Part shown: in pieces, positions 46,626 to 58,507 of the stretch | Numbering within the stretch: position 1 is the stretch's first letter | Layout: every line of letters starts with the position of its first letter | Origin: Panicum virgatum | Lineage: Eukaryota; Streptophyta; Magnoliopsida; Poales; Poaceae | Reading direction: 5' to 3' | Length of the DNA: 64,000 bases | Assembly: GCF_016808335.1 (NCBI RefSeq) | Contig: NC_053150.1 | Coordinates: 31,513,238-31,577,237 of the forward strand | Notes under the pieces: model-generated | The model's input: only the letters and a program-made list of their open reading frames with translations | What the model was told of the DNA's origin: nothing | Database searches by the model: none | Program-made: the position numbers and the translations under genes

Positions 46626-46979
46626 TGTAGCTATGAGTTAATTACAAAAAATATATATCTAAAAGTAATTAAAAACAACTTTTACTAAATTATATATTAT
46701 ATTATATGTTTACTACATAGATTTACTCACGTGGAGTCCAACAAAATTGTATTTTTTTATTTTATGATTTTTTGTGATTTACTAAGATTTTTCAAAATTT
46801 CATCCAAAATAAACATAAAAGAAAAGGAGGAAAAGCACTAAGAGAAACCAGCCATGGAGGACATGTGTCCGGTATTGCGACATCGAGGAGCACAAATAGC
46901 CAGTTTTTGAGTCCAGGATGAAAACATGGACTTGGCTCATTTTCCAGGGAGGTAAAAAGAACTTTTTTTCCCATTCTAT

Positions 46980-47215
46980 AACCTTAGGTTTTTTCGCGAG
47001 ATGAATCTATTAAGTTTAATTTGTCTATGATTAGCCTATGAAGCTACAATACACATGTGCTAATTATAGATTAATTAGGCATAATAGATTAAGCCCATGT
47101 TTATGCAGTTAGTTTTATAATTATTTTATATTTAATCTTCCTAATTAAGCATCAAAATATTCGATGTAACATTGCTTAAAATAAGATCATGAAACCAAGC
47201 ACTCCCTAAATAAAA
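46980..47215. mobile_element. Degenerate grass MITE
   Basis: The text CGCGAGATGAATCTATTAAG, then GATTAATTAGGCATAATAGA and a tail ending ACTCCCTAAA follow the order of a common grass MITE (canonical GCGAGACGAATCTTTTGAGC and GATTAATTAGGCTTAATAGA). Ends are worn, so limits are approximate. Confidence 0.6.
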
Positions 47216-47670
47216 TGTGCCTCTTACAATAAGATCAACCCTGCTATATATAAGCAAGAAGATGAATAGTAGATACCTTGACACATTGGATGATACCTTG
47301 TCCTTAGATATCTTTAGCATGCAAGGGGTCCCAACTATTTGTTACCAGCAAGAAAGTACTTCATCCACATTTTACTACACATCCCGCAAATTAATTAAAT
47401 AACTTAAGCTTACTAACAGATTAATTAACTTAAGCTTACTATCAAATGACTGAAATGATGATTATCCGCTGTAAATATAATCTTCAAGTCATCTCGTGGA
47501 TGCTGTGAGACTGTCTATTAAGATTCATGACACCATATTTTCATTGACCCAACGGTGATATCACAGCAGAATCACGCAGCTGATTTATTTTAAACAAATT
47601 GGCAAGCGGTTACGTATCCCTGTCTCCGGAGGCTATTCCTAAAAATTCAAGCTAAACAACTAGCTAGCTA

Positions 47671-48022
47671 CTCCCTCAACAACTATAAAATTCATCATTA
47701 TTATTGCAAGTGCTCCATCACTGCCGTGTTAATTCAACACGGCGTGGGAGCTTGGCGCAGAAGATCCACGCGCGGGCGGCCTTGGCTGCCTGTGCGCGGG
47801 CCTTCCCTTGCCGCCTCCTCTCCTCCCATCTTCCACCGCACGGTGCGGCGGTGCGGCGAGTGTATAGCGGCGGTGTGTAGCGAGAGAGTATTTTTCTTTC
47901 TTTTTTTAAACCAGCACCGTGATGACGTTCCCATCACTGTCCACGTAAAACCAATGGCGATAGCAAAATCTATGCACCTACAAAAAGCGCCAAAAATGAC
48001 TAATAATTTGTGATGGAGGGAG
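47671..48022. mobile_element. Stowaway-like (Tc1/mariner) MITE, 352 bp
   Basis: Flanked by TA on both sides. The left end is CTCCCTCAACAACTATAAAATT and the right end, reversed, is CTCCCTCCATCACAAATTATT: typical Stowaway CTCCCTC termini. The interior (47735-47900) is unexpectedly GC-rich for a Stowaway element. Confidence 0.75.
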
Positions 48023-48434
48023 TAGTTATTACCTCTGTTCTTAAGGCGTCGCCTAGGCGACGCCTAGGCGACAAGGCGCGATTGGCAACCTGGGCGTCTG
48101 CTTCGCCTTGGTCGACTGCGTATGGCGTCCGCCTTGCGCCGAAGGCGTCGTCTAGGCGTCCATAGGCGTCTCCTGGGAGTCCAATTGGATGAGGGGGGGG
48201 GTGCCATACGTGAGGCCCCAGGCGGGAAAGAGGGGAGGCGCGCGGGAGACCAAGTGGCGGGAGGAAATCGAGCCAGCGGCGGGAAATCGAGCGGGAACCG
48301 AGGGCGGCGCGGGAAATAGAGGCCGGCCGCTTGCAATCGACACAATTTGGGAGGGAAACAAAGAGAGCTGACCTGTGGATAGGGAGGGAAGAGAAGAGGG
48401 CGGCGCCTGGAGCTGACCGTCCGCCTGCGCCCCG

Positions 48435-48808
48435 TCCGAGGCGGACCTCGCGCAGCTCTCCGCCGCCATCGCGGCTGGGGAGGACCTGGGCCCCTTCGTG
48501 CGCCGGGCGTTCGCGTGCGGCCGCCCCGAGCCGCTGCTCGCCTCGCTCAGTGCCGCGGTGCGGGACCGGGAGGCCGAGATCGAGGAGCTCTGCCGCGCCC
48601 ACTTCCACTACTTCATCCGCGCCGTCGACGACCTCCGCTCCCTCCTCGCCGATGCCGACGCGCTCAAGCGCTCCCTCTCGGCGTCCCACTCCGCGCTCCT
48701 GTCCTCGGCGGCCCCGCTGCTCGCCTCGCTCGAGTCCTTCCTCGCCAAACGCTCGCTCGCGGGGAACCTCTCCTCCGCCCTCGCCTCCTCCCGCCGCTGC
48801 GTACGGCT
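48435..48808 (+). pseudogene. Captured fragment of exocyst subunit gene SEC15
   Basis: One frame reads SEADLAQLSAAIAAGEDLGP, then FVRRAFACGRPEPLLASL, EIEELCRAHFHYFIRAVDDL and AAPLLASLESFLA. This matches the N-terminal region of plant SEC15 (EXOC6), a subunit of the exocyst complex that tethers secretory vesicles. It starts within that region without its own ATG and stops after SSRRCVRL with a stop two codons later, so only about 125 codons of the large SEC15 protein are present. Codon use is strongly GC3-rich, unlike the transposase. It lies in the likely 5' leader of the transposase transcript, upstream of an apparent intron (about 48914-49080). Confidence 0.75.
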
Positions 48809-49099
48809 GCCCCTCTGATCTGTGGAGAGTGACGTCCACCGGGATTTCTCTGCTGCTCGCCTGGTCCCCGACGGCCCTGCTGGTCCACGACGCGAGCCCT
48901 CTCCTATGGCTAGGTAATTTCCAGTGCCCTACTGCCCTCTTCTTTGCTCTATTCTTAAGGCAGCACAAAGCAACATCACATGCTCTGTTCTTAAGGCAGT
49001 ACTTTGTGCTGTGCTAGCTCTAGCTAATCAATAAACAAAGTACTGCCGATTAGCTTTTTAAAGTTCTATTTACACTGCAGCCATCAAGCTAACAACACA

Positions 49100-51890
49100 A
49101 TGGAGAGTCCAGCTTCTGTGGCAGCAGAGTATGATCCCAAGACTGATCCAAAACGAAGACCAGCAAAGTCAAATGATCCGGGCTGGGAGTATGGGTACTG
49201 GGCAGACCCTAAGGATCGAGATAAGGTGACATGTAAGCTATGTGACAAGAAGGTTCCAGGTGGAATTAAAAGGTTTAAGCAACATCTAGCTGGTGGCTTT
49301 GGAGATGTGGTTAACTGTCCAGAATCAAGCCCTGCATTAAAGAAAAAGATGAAAGACTACTTGGATGCAAACAAGAGGAGGAGACCATTGTTCCTAGGGG
49401 AGGAGGAGAATGCTGAGGAAGTACAGGAAGAAGAAGATGTGGTGGAGGTGGGACAAGAAGCGGCAAATTCAGGGACTGCTGCCCAGTCCCAAGTCGCTAG
49501 TGTGGCAAGTTCTGGGGCTGCTGCCCAGTCCCAAGTCAAGGTGCCAAGTTCTGGGACTGCAGCCAAAAGAAGGCAATCAACACTTCAATTCAAGGCTGCA
49601 CCTGCTAGCAAAGCAAAGGCAAATCCAAATGACACCAAGAAGTCAGTTAAGGCTATGTTTAGAAGGACTCCCGAAGAGATAGTTGATGAAAGGCGTTCAG
49701 GAAGGTTCCAAAAGACAATTCAAAACTGCATGAGGACAGATGAGGAGAGGCATTATGTGGATGTGCAATGGGCCTTGTTTTTCTATGAGTGTGGTGTTCC
49801 ATTTCATGCAGCTGCTGCAAGGCAGTTTGAGGTTGCTCTTGAGGCCACAGCACAATATGGTTCTGGGTATGAGCCTCCTTCATAGCACAAGCTTCGGGAA
49901 CCATTGCTTTGGGAGTGTGTCGGCCTGACAAGTAAAATGAGGGTGGACCATGAACGAGCATGGAAGCATTATGGTTGCACACTTATGTCCGATGGTTGGA
50001 CCGACATGAAGGGACGTCACTTGATCAATTTCCTTGTTAATAGCCCAGAAGGGATCTATTTCTTGGAGTCTGTTGATGCATCCGGTGAAGTACATGATGC
50101 ACATATGCTAGCTGATTTGTTAGAGAAGAGGATTGAAGGAATTGGAAAAGACAAGGTGGTTTAAATTATCACGAACAATGTCGCTAACTACAAGGCAGCC
50201 GACAAGCTTCTAATGGACCGGATTCCTACCATATTTTGGAGTCCTTGTGCTGCACATTGCTTGGACTTGATGTTAGAGGACATTGGAAAAATTAAGGAAT
50301 TTAAGAGGACTATTGCACGTGCTAAGGGGGTTGCCAATTTCATCTATAGGCATGGGAAAATTCTTAGTTTAATGAGGGAGAAGACAAGAGATGCTGAAAT
50401 TGTGAGGCCTGGAGCCACTCGGTTTGCCACTTCATATCTTTCTTTGAAGAGCTTGCACAAGCTAATGGAAGGGGTGAAGGCTTTATTTACATGTCCAGAA
50501 TGGTATGCTAGCAACCTGTCAAAAACTAAAGTTGGTGAACGTGTTTATAACACCATGCTGTCCATAGAATTTTGGAATGCAGTTGAAGATTGTCTTAGGG
50601 CTTCAGCTCCACTACTTATTGTGCTAAGGGCTGCTGATGGTGATGAGAAGCCAGCAATGCCCGAGGTTGCTGCACTAATGACTGAAGCAAAAGAGCAGAT
50701 CAAGAAAAGCTTTGGCACTCAGAACAAGAAAGGGCTGCTCAAGAAAATCTTGGACATTATCGAGCGATGTTGGTTGAAGCAAATGGACCATCCATTATAT
50801 GAGGCTGCACTCTATTTGAACCCAGAAAAATTGTTTCCTCTCATAAATGCTGATCAAGATGAAACTGTTGGGCAGCTAAGGGCCTGTTTCCTTAAAGTGC
50901 TTCGGAGAATGGTATCAGATGGCGTTCTTCGAAACAAGATAAATGATCAAGCCATGGACTATCAATGTAAAAGAGGAGAAGCCTTTTCAGATGAAATGGC
51001 TATAGAAAACATCGAATCAAAGAGCCCTCGTAAGTGCTGTCCATTTCATCAACTTATTATAGATTTTTGTGTGCTGCTGTCCATTTATGTGTTCTCCGCT
51101 TGTATTTGTCATTCTAGTTGATTGGTGGAGTTCCTATGGTGGCCTTGCAATTGACTTACAAAGGTTTGCTAGGCGTGTTGTTGGTCTATGTGCTTCATCA
51201 TCCGGCTGTGAGCGAAATTGGAGTACCTTTGAACATGTGAGTCATTGACATACATTTTGTTACTTGCCTACCCCAACTTGCTTGGGATTAAAAGGCTTTG
51301 TTGTTGATGTGTTCTTTTCAGCAAGACAATTACTAATCCATTTTGTTCTTTTCTAGATGCATACAAAGAAAAGGAATCGATTGCTGCACAAGAGATTGAA
51401 TGCAATAGTCTTTATTTCATACAACCGCAAGATGAAAACTAGGTTTCAGATGCTGCGTCAGAAGAAGAAAAACATTGATCCTTTGGTTATTTCAGATTTG
51501 GCTTGGGACAATGAATGGGCAGATTCGTTGCATGAACCCCCCCAAGGTCGTCGTGGTTCTGATTTAGGTGATGGTCTCACATGGGAGCTTGTTGATGGAG
51601 CAACTGGTGCTTCTCAATCACTCCAAGGTCGCTGTTTTCCAAGGAGAGCTCACAGAAACAGCCGTGGTGATCCAATTGTCTACAAGCGTGGTAGAAGTAG
51701 AACTGCTACTATTGATGAAGAAGATGAGATTGATGACCAGGAGGAGGAACACCTCGGTTCAGACAATGTAGAGAGGGAACAAGATGAGGATGATGATGCA
51801 AATGTGACCGACAATGAGGACTCTCCTACCAATGTTGCTGCAGAAACGACAAATGATGCTCCCACCAATGAGTTCGATGATGGCTATTGA
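49100..51890 (+). pseudogene. hAT transposase with two nonsense mutations
   Basis: Exons 49100-51029, 51118-51236 and 51357-51890 join in frame with GT-AG introns. Domains: BED-type zinc finger (about 30-75, CKLCDKK and KRFKQHL), an imperfect Gly/Ser/Ala-Gln-Ser-Gln triple repeat, a DUF659/catalytic region (MSDGWTDMKGRHLINF, AHCLDLMLEDIG) and a hAT C-terminal dimerisation domain (GLCASSSGCERNWSTFEH). In-frame stops are TAG at 49883-49885 and TAA at 50162-50164, both where family members have Gln, so each fits a single C-to-T change. Otherwise the frame is open, so loss is recent. The acidic C-terminal tail is Asp/Glu-rich. Confidence 0.9.
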
Positions 51891-52431
51891 GAGATGAGAT
51901 CCGAGAGATGGGAGTTGAGAGATTTTAGACTTACAGCATGCTGCTTTTGTGCACTACTTATATTGTCTTATTTAATGTGGAGTACTAGAGTCTGAAATTG
52001 TGGACTAGAACTACTATTAATTATGTCCACCAGGCTCTAAACTTATGGGCTGATGTACTGAACTAATGATGTTAGTTATGCACTTATGCCGTGTGATTGT
52101 ATTGCTGTGTTGTGTGTTCATGCATTCCTGTTGACAGAGTCCAGTTTTTGCACTTAATTTCTTTTGTTAGTCTTGCTGATTGATTCATTGCTCATTATTT
52201 GTGTAGCTTGCTAATTGGGAGAAGAGAATGGATGGAAAGAGCAGCAGCAAGGGGAGAATGGGTGCTACAACAGCTCAACAAAGGTATGTATGTGTGCTAC
52301 TAAATTATGTTGTCATAGTATTCTAACATATGTCTATGGCGTCGCCTCGCCACGCGCCTTACGCGCCTAGGCGTCCTTAGAGGGGTGGGATCGCCACAGA
52401 CGCCTCACGCCTTAAGAACAGAGGTTATTAC

Positions 52432-54086
52432 CATTAAGTAAGTACGTCCGTGTTATGCAGTGGTCACATTGTATTGACAGCGATAGGTCGTTTTCTTGGT
52501 GTTTACTCATGCCAAGGAGATTGATTAAACAAGTGTAGTTAGTTACGCACTCGAAGGACAATGTTATAGCGTCGTACATAAGAGGTTTTTTTTAAAGATG
52601 GTATATGAGGTTATGGACACTTGTACATGGAAATATATAGACAGTCCATATGGAAATAATCAGGTTTCATATATGTAGCCAGGTAACATCTGTGAGCGCC
52701 GAGCTATTCTATTCAGACTAGCCGGGCCGGGAGACCGTACCTCTCGGTTTCAACGCTGCGTTCGTGAACAGGTGGTCTACTCAAGTCTCTGATACATAGA
52801 TTATATATGCTTTCTACGGTCCTCATGGAATTTCTAACAATGCACTAGCAACATTATATTGTTAACGATAATAAAGAACATTCTGTAAAAATTTTTAAAG
52901 CTACCTGTATATATATATATATACAATTCCTGTTTGGAAATATTATTAATGATGCATTCTATGTTTGCGGTCAAAGTTTTCAAATTATGACGGCCCCGTA
53001 TCCAGTTTAAATATGCTCTCGCTTACTGAAACCAAGCTTTACAGTATAGTACTACATTATTAATGTATAAGGCAACAAATTTAGCTTACGGGAACATTGG
53101 AAGAATAAGCTGTCAGAAAGAGACCAATTATTATTAAGATACATCAACAACCAAAGGGTTCACTCTCTGACGAACTGTCACAAGCTTTCTATCTAGTCGA
53201 AGTGTGAGGTGCTTTCAGTTGAGAAGGTGCATAGAAAATAGCAGGAAGCTAGGTGGTTGCAGAGAGTTACATTAGCAAAGAAATTAGCTAGTCCCTTTCA
53301 GCCGATCCAGCAAGGCAGCAAGCCACATATATAATAATATAGGTGGTCATAAGGAAAGGCAAGAAAGAGACTGACATTTCGATGTAACCTAGATAGCCAT
53401 CCAGGAGGCATCCACTATATATCGTCCATGCACACAATTATGACGTAAACTCCTGGTACTTGATGGGCGGCTTCCAAGCAAGCAAGACGTGCCTACGTTC
53501 CTGTCCCAGCTGGTGCATGGTTACTTCGCTGTTGTACAAGGAACGGCCAGTGAATGTTGTGCTGCCCAGCAGCCCAGGCAACCAAGATGGGATTGTTTCC
53601 GAGCAAAAACCCAGCAAGACTTCGCTGCCCCGGCCGGTCGTGGTCTGGTCACGTACGAACACGCACGACCGACTCTGGAAAAGTGCCCAATTTCTGACGA
53701 ACGCAGTCGTCGTACGTGCCCAATTTCTGGAAGGTGCCTCACGCGCGCACCGATCTGCCGGTCCCACCTGGCAGTGCCGTTGCATGTTCCATCACCTTTT
53801 TGACAAAAAAACGTCTCACCGTCCTCTGCTGCATGCATTGTCCTCCGTCCGATCGATCATGCGGCAGGCAGTGCAAGCCGGCCAGCCAGTGCGAGCGAGG
53901 AAACGAAGCGAAGCATACAATGCCGTGAACTTACGCACGGCGTGACGCCGGCTTCCGACCGCCTTCCCGGAGCCTGCCTCGAACGTTCTCCTGCCATTTC
54001 TTTTCTATCGATCGGATCGGCGGCCGGAACGGAACATCTACTGCAATTCCCCTCCCAGCCAGTCATACGAAGCCACTGCGTGCTGC
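52432..54086. other. Intergenic DNA and distal CBP60 promoter
   Basis: AT-rich to about 53430, with an (AT)n tract at 52908-52924 and a possible W-box in reverse (GGTCAAAG, about 52970), then mixed composition. No gene is supported; several ORFs on both strands at 53440-54190 have no recognisable content. Confidence 0.45.
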
Positions 54087-54096
54087 CTATATATAG
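54087..54096 (+). promoter_or_regulatory. TATA box of the CBP60 gene
   Basis: CTATATATAG lies about 280 bp upstream of the start codon, giving a plausible 5' leader of about 250 bases. It is the only good TATA box in the proximal region. Confidence 0.6.
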
Positions 54097-54371
54097 CTGG
54101 TGTGACGGCAAAGTTGCTTTCGAGCGCGTACATGCCGACGTAATCTGCGTCTTAGCTAGCAAGCTCGTCACAGGCCACTTCCGCAGGTAGGGTTATTATT
54201 AACAGTCTTCCTCGATATCTCCTCACGCATCATCTTGAGCGCACAAATACCCTGATCATCAATCATTCACATCGTCTTCTTCTTGATTTATTTGATTCAT
54301 CTGATCCTAAACTCGCTCTCGCTTGTTTTCCCTGATCTTGATTGTTCAAGCAAAAGCGCAACTGATCGAAG

Positions 54372-57300
54372 ATGGCGGCGCGGAGGCCGCGCGGGGACGA
54401 CGACGACGAGGAGGGGATCGGAGCTGATGGTCATCCGCACCGGCGTGGTTCTAGAAGGATCCGGCAACCAGCGGTTGCGTTTACCAAGTAAGTTCTCCGG
54501 TTCGATCGGTTAGATGAATCAACTTAATTCTTGCTTCGGTTGGCTCAAGTTTCTTGCAACTACTGGGCCTTCATATATATGCATATCATATCGAACTCGC
54601 ACCCTAGCTAGCTGCTTGTTCTCCTTCAATTCGTTCCTTCCATTTTTAATTTTTCTTCTGTTTCGAGTTTGAAGATCTTATTAATGCATCCCCTAGCTAT
54701 GCAAGAACTAATTAACGTTCATGTTGTTTGTGGTTGGAGTCAACATATATATAGTGATATACATACATAATGATCTTATAAATGTATATACCCCCTGTGC
54801 CGAGCAAAATCCCATACTGAATAAGATCCATGGAACCACGAAAAAATAATCTATTTGTTACTAATTGGAAACCTATCTACTTACCCTTTCATCATCCTTT
54901 GCTTCGTGTTGTCTTTAAGAAAATTTATCCTTTAGTTTCATTAGACGAGCATGTGAATTCAAAAATCCAAGTTCGTATATATGATAATGGGAATCAGTTT
55001 CCAAAGTTCCAAATTAAAGGAGTCTTCTTATAGGTGCCTCCATTGCACATGCATGAATTGATTTTCATGCATGTAATAAGGTGTGCCATTCATGCACCAG
55101 CTTGCTTAATTAGTTGCTTCCATCTAAAAGATTCATTTACCAGCTGGTAATTAATTCTCGTTTTGGATTTCTGTACTCGTTTTGCAGCGTCGTAAGAAGA
55201 GCCGTGGCCCAAGAAACTATTCAGCAAATAGTCCAGAATCTGGAGCCGCTTATTCGTAGAGTGGTAAGACTATGTATGGATCACACACATTTATATGTGT
55301 CAACATTTTTTGTCAATTTTATGTTTAGCATGAAATAATGGCATCAAACTTATTTCTTGATAGAGGAAATAACTTGATCGGACTACTACAAAATATACTA
55401 TTGCAAACACCACATCACCGCCGGTCTGAACTGAACCAGCGGTGATACTCTATCACCACCGGGGCCCTTAATTTGAAACCGGTACCGCTAGTTTCTAATA
55501 CAAACCGGTGAAGATATATAGTTTCAAATGGCATCACCGTCGGATCGTAAAATGAACCGGCGGTGTTGTGTGCATATCACCGACAGTTTGTAATTTGACC
55601 CGGCGGTGATGCCATTTGAAACCCTATATATTTCCTCCTCTCTCACTCCCTCTCATCCCCCTTCTCCCTGTCCTCCTCCCAGTTCTGATTCTTTTCTCTT
55701 CCTCTCCTCCCCTTCCTTCCCCACGTCTCCTCCTCTTCCGCCGCAGATAACCCCTCCATGGGCGTGGCCGCGCGGGGCCAAGCCGCCCTGCTGCCCCGGA
55801 GCGTGCTGGGTGGAGGCACAACACAACGAGGTGGCGATGCAGGCGTGGCACAGCGTGGACGCGATGCGGGTGTGGGGCCGTGGTGCGAGGCGGTGGCAAG
55901 GGTGCAGGCGGCGCACAGAACAAGGAGCGGCGCAGGTCTCGGCGTGGGCTCTGGGCTGCGTAGCACGCGGGGCGTGGTGACCGGGAAGCATGGAGAGGCG
56001 AGCAGAGCAGACGCAACGGCGTGGAGCTGGCGCGGTGCACCGCGACGACAGTGCGGAGCAGTGCTTGTGGAGACTATTTTTTTTCTTTCGTTTTGTTTTG
56101 TGATAGGGGTAACACAGCCAGTTCTAGAACTGGTGGCGATGATCCAAACCATCCCGGCTGGGTCTAGAACCAGCAGTAATGGCCCTCTCCATCACCGTCG
56201 AATTAAATCCAATATCCCAAAACCGCCAGTGATGACCATTTTTGGACCGGCGGTGATAGGGGACGCTGGAGTATATATAGCATGGTCTACTGATTGCCCT
56301 AAAAATGTAAATTGGTCCCGATTATTGATTAGATGCTACCATGCCAGTCGTGCCCTCGCTGTGGTCTTTACACTGTACAATAAGAACACTATTACATATA
56401 TATTTTTGTCATGGGTAAACATTGATTCTTATTTCTTCTGTCGTCGTCACCACAAGCTATTGGATGCACCTCAGCTAATAACTTCATATATCATGCTATG
56501 CTTAGGTGCGTGAGGAAATTCATAACATCTTTTCTCAGAACGCTCATCACATGCCACCCAGGTATATGAAAATTCCTTTCTTTGTTTTTTTTATATGGAG
56601 TCACTGAAAGTTTCGCAGGATTCATGTCCCTGAACAAGCAAATCCAAATCTAAATTAATAAGATTTACTTAATTAATGGGGAACACAATCTATTTGTTTC
56701 TTCTCTAACTTTAGATTGTAGATATGCCTGTTATATTATGATAAGACAAAACATTATTATTCTCTATCAGATCTCTTTCTCTACGGATCCAAGAGGCTCC
56801 TGCCTTGCCTTCTCTGAAGCTAGTCTTTGCTAAGAAGCTCAACCTACCAATCTTCACAAACAACACGATTCTTGATTCTGACCATAACGCTATCGAGATC
56901 CACCTCATGGACGCAAATACCAACTGTATTATCCCACCACCAGACACTCATCTAGGTTCTTCATCAGTAAGGCTCGAAGTGCTAGTTCTGGATGGTGACT
57001 TTTGTCGCGAGGACCGGGATTGGTGGACGGCTGATCAGTTTAATGCCGCGATCGTGAAGGCTAGAGAAGGGAAGAGACCATTGCTCGTGGGTTCAGTTAA
57101 TGTGCCAATGAACAATCATGGAGTGGCTGTGATTGATGATGTATCTTTCACTGACAATTCGAGCTGGATAAGGTGCCGGAGGTTTCGAATTGGTGTGAGG
57201 ATCATGCCTGAGAGCCATTTTGGAGCAAGGATCCAAGAGGCAATCAGCGAGAGCTTCACCGTCAAAGATCATCGAGGCGAATGTAAGTTTGATGATGCCA

Positions 57301-58316
57301 ACCTGTACATGTTTTCTGTATTGAAATTGTCACCAACCCGCTGTTGTATTTCCCCATCATACTTGAGTGCTGATGTTTTCATACCAATACGCAACTTACT
57401 ATATAACTGCAAAAGAAGACAGTAAAATCTAACATTAAATTGAATTTCTCCATTAATTACTAGTGTACAAAAAGCATTATCCTCCGTTTCTAACTGACAA
57501 CATATGGAGGCTCGAGAAAATTAGAAAGGATGGACCAATCGACAAGAAGTTGGAGTCCGAGGGCATCAGGAATGTCCAGGACTTCCTGAAGCTAAACACC
57601 ATAGATCCCGATAAGCTCAGAGCTGTAAGAATTCATAGACATGATGATATTTGAGTATGCGTACAGCTGTTTGGCATGAGTTACTAAGTTTGATTCTTTT
57701 CTATATGTACTTCATCAGCTTGTCGGCATGAAAGATAAGCAATGGAGTGCAACACTAAATCATGCGAAAACATGCGAAATGGGAAATAAATGTTATGTTT
57801 TCAAGACTATAGGGTGTGACATTACCTTTAACCCTATAGGAGAGATCTTGGCAGCAAGAATTGGAGATCAGACATTCCCATTGGAAGAATTGCACCCACA
57901 GCAACGGGTAAGATAATCAAATTGATTTATGATATAATTACAAATTTGCAACCTTGACTTCAATGGATATCTTACTTATGTGTCGGACTCAAACGCAGTT
58001 CCATGTGAAGCAATTGGCCACTCAGGCATACCAGCTGTGGGATCAACTGGAGGAAGTGACAAACGAGAGTAGTTTAGGTCGCAAGCCGAGTGATAGCCAG
58101 GAGAGCATGATCAGCTCAGGGGCTCAGGACGCCAAGTATCTTGAATACACCGGAACCGCTACCTCCAGTGCAGCAGTAGCAATGTCGACCAACAGCAGCA
58201 GCACCTCTGATTCTGCCGCAGCTGCTCCAGCAAACGATGCTACTATGTTCTGGACCCCGAGTATACCATCAGATGATCACTTCGGCTGGCAGAACTCGAG
58301 CGGTTGCTGGGATTAA
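54372..58316 (+). CDS. CBP60-family calmodulin-binding protein, 7 exons, 475 aa
   Basis: Exons 54372-54487, 55188-55263, 56506-56561, 56771-57282, 57464-57624, 57719-57907 and 57999-58316 total 1428 bp in one frame with GT-AG introns. The protein has a short basic, Asp/Glu-rich N-terminus, the family entry block (VVRRAVAQETIQQIVQNLEP, LIRRVVREEI) and the central calmodulin_bind/DNA-binding domain from about 85 to 365 (SLKLVFAKKLNLPIFT, WWTADQFNAAIVKAREGKRP, LYKKHYPPFLTDNIWRLEKI, VGMKDKQWSATLNHAKTC). A Ser/Ala-rich tail ends NSSGCWD. CBP60 proteins are plant nuclear factors; some (CBP60g, SARD1) activate salicylate-synthesis genes in immunity, others bind calmodulin C-terminally. Which subgroup this is cannot be told here. 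Intron 2 carries a transposon. Confidence 0.92.
55383..56290. mobile_element. CACTA-like non-autonomous element in CBP60 intron 2
   Basis: Starts near CTACTACAAAATATACTATTG, with many alternating CATCACCGCCGGT / ACCGGCGGTGATG units over the first 240 bp, a GC-rich middle, and further GGCGGTGAT units to about 56270. The first base of the CACTA start is altered and the right terminus is not clear, so limits are approximate. It lies within the intron and leaves the splice sites untouched. Confidence 0.65.
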
Positions 58317-58507
58317 GTGGATTAGTCTTTGGTCACGCTGCTTATGTCCTGTTTAGAATAACCAAAGGCTTGATGTGTATGTTAAATTATACTTGGAACA
58401 GGCTGCTTGATGTATTTTCTATACTACGAGAATACAATGAACAAATAGAGCTACCTTTATAATATCTAAGAAGTCAAATTTATCCATGGTTAGTATCATC
58501 TAAGTTG

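Larger units (their letters stand above)
48033..52423 (+). mobile_element. hAT transposon, 4.39 kb, with transposase and captured host gene piece
   Basis: Perfect 8 bp duplications GTTATTAC flank it (48025-48032 and 52424-52431). Terminal inverted repeats are CTCTGTTCTTAAGGCG, with GCCTAGGCG-rich subterminal repeats at both ends. Inside are a SEC15 exon fragment and a BED-zinc-finger hAT transposase gene with two premature stops. The short interval between fragment and transposase has intron-like borders. Confidence 0.95.

Noticed and set aside
48331..49017. 228-codon ORF overlapping the SEC15 fragment
   Set aside because: Ser/Arg/Pro-rich alternative frame of the SEC15-like exon; the SEC15 frame explains the region.
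53438..54190. Overlapping ORFs upstream of CBP60
   Set aside because: Short, on both strands, without recognisable content; the region fits a promoter.
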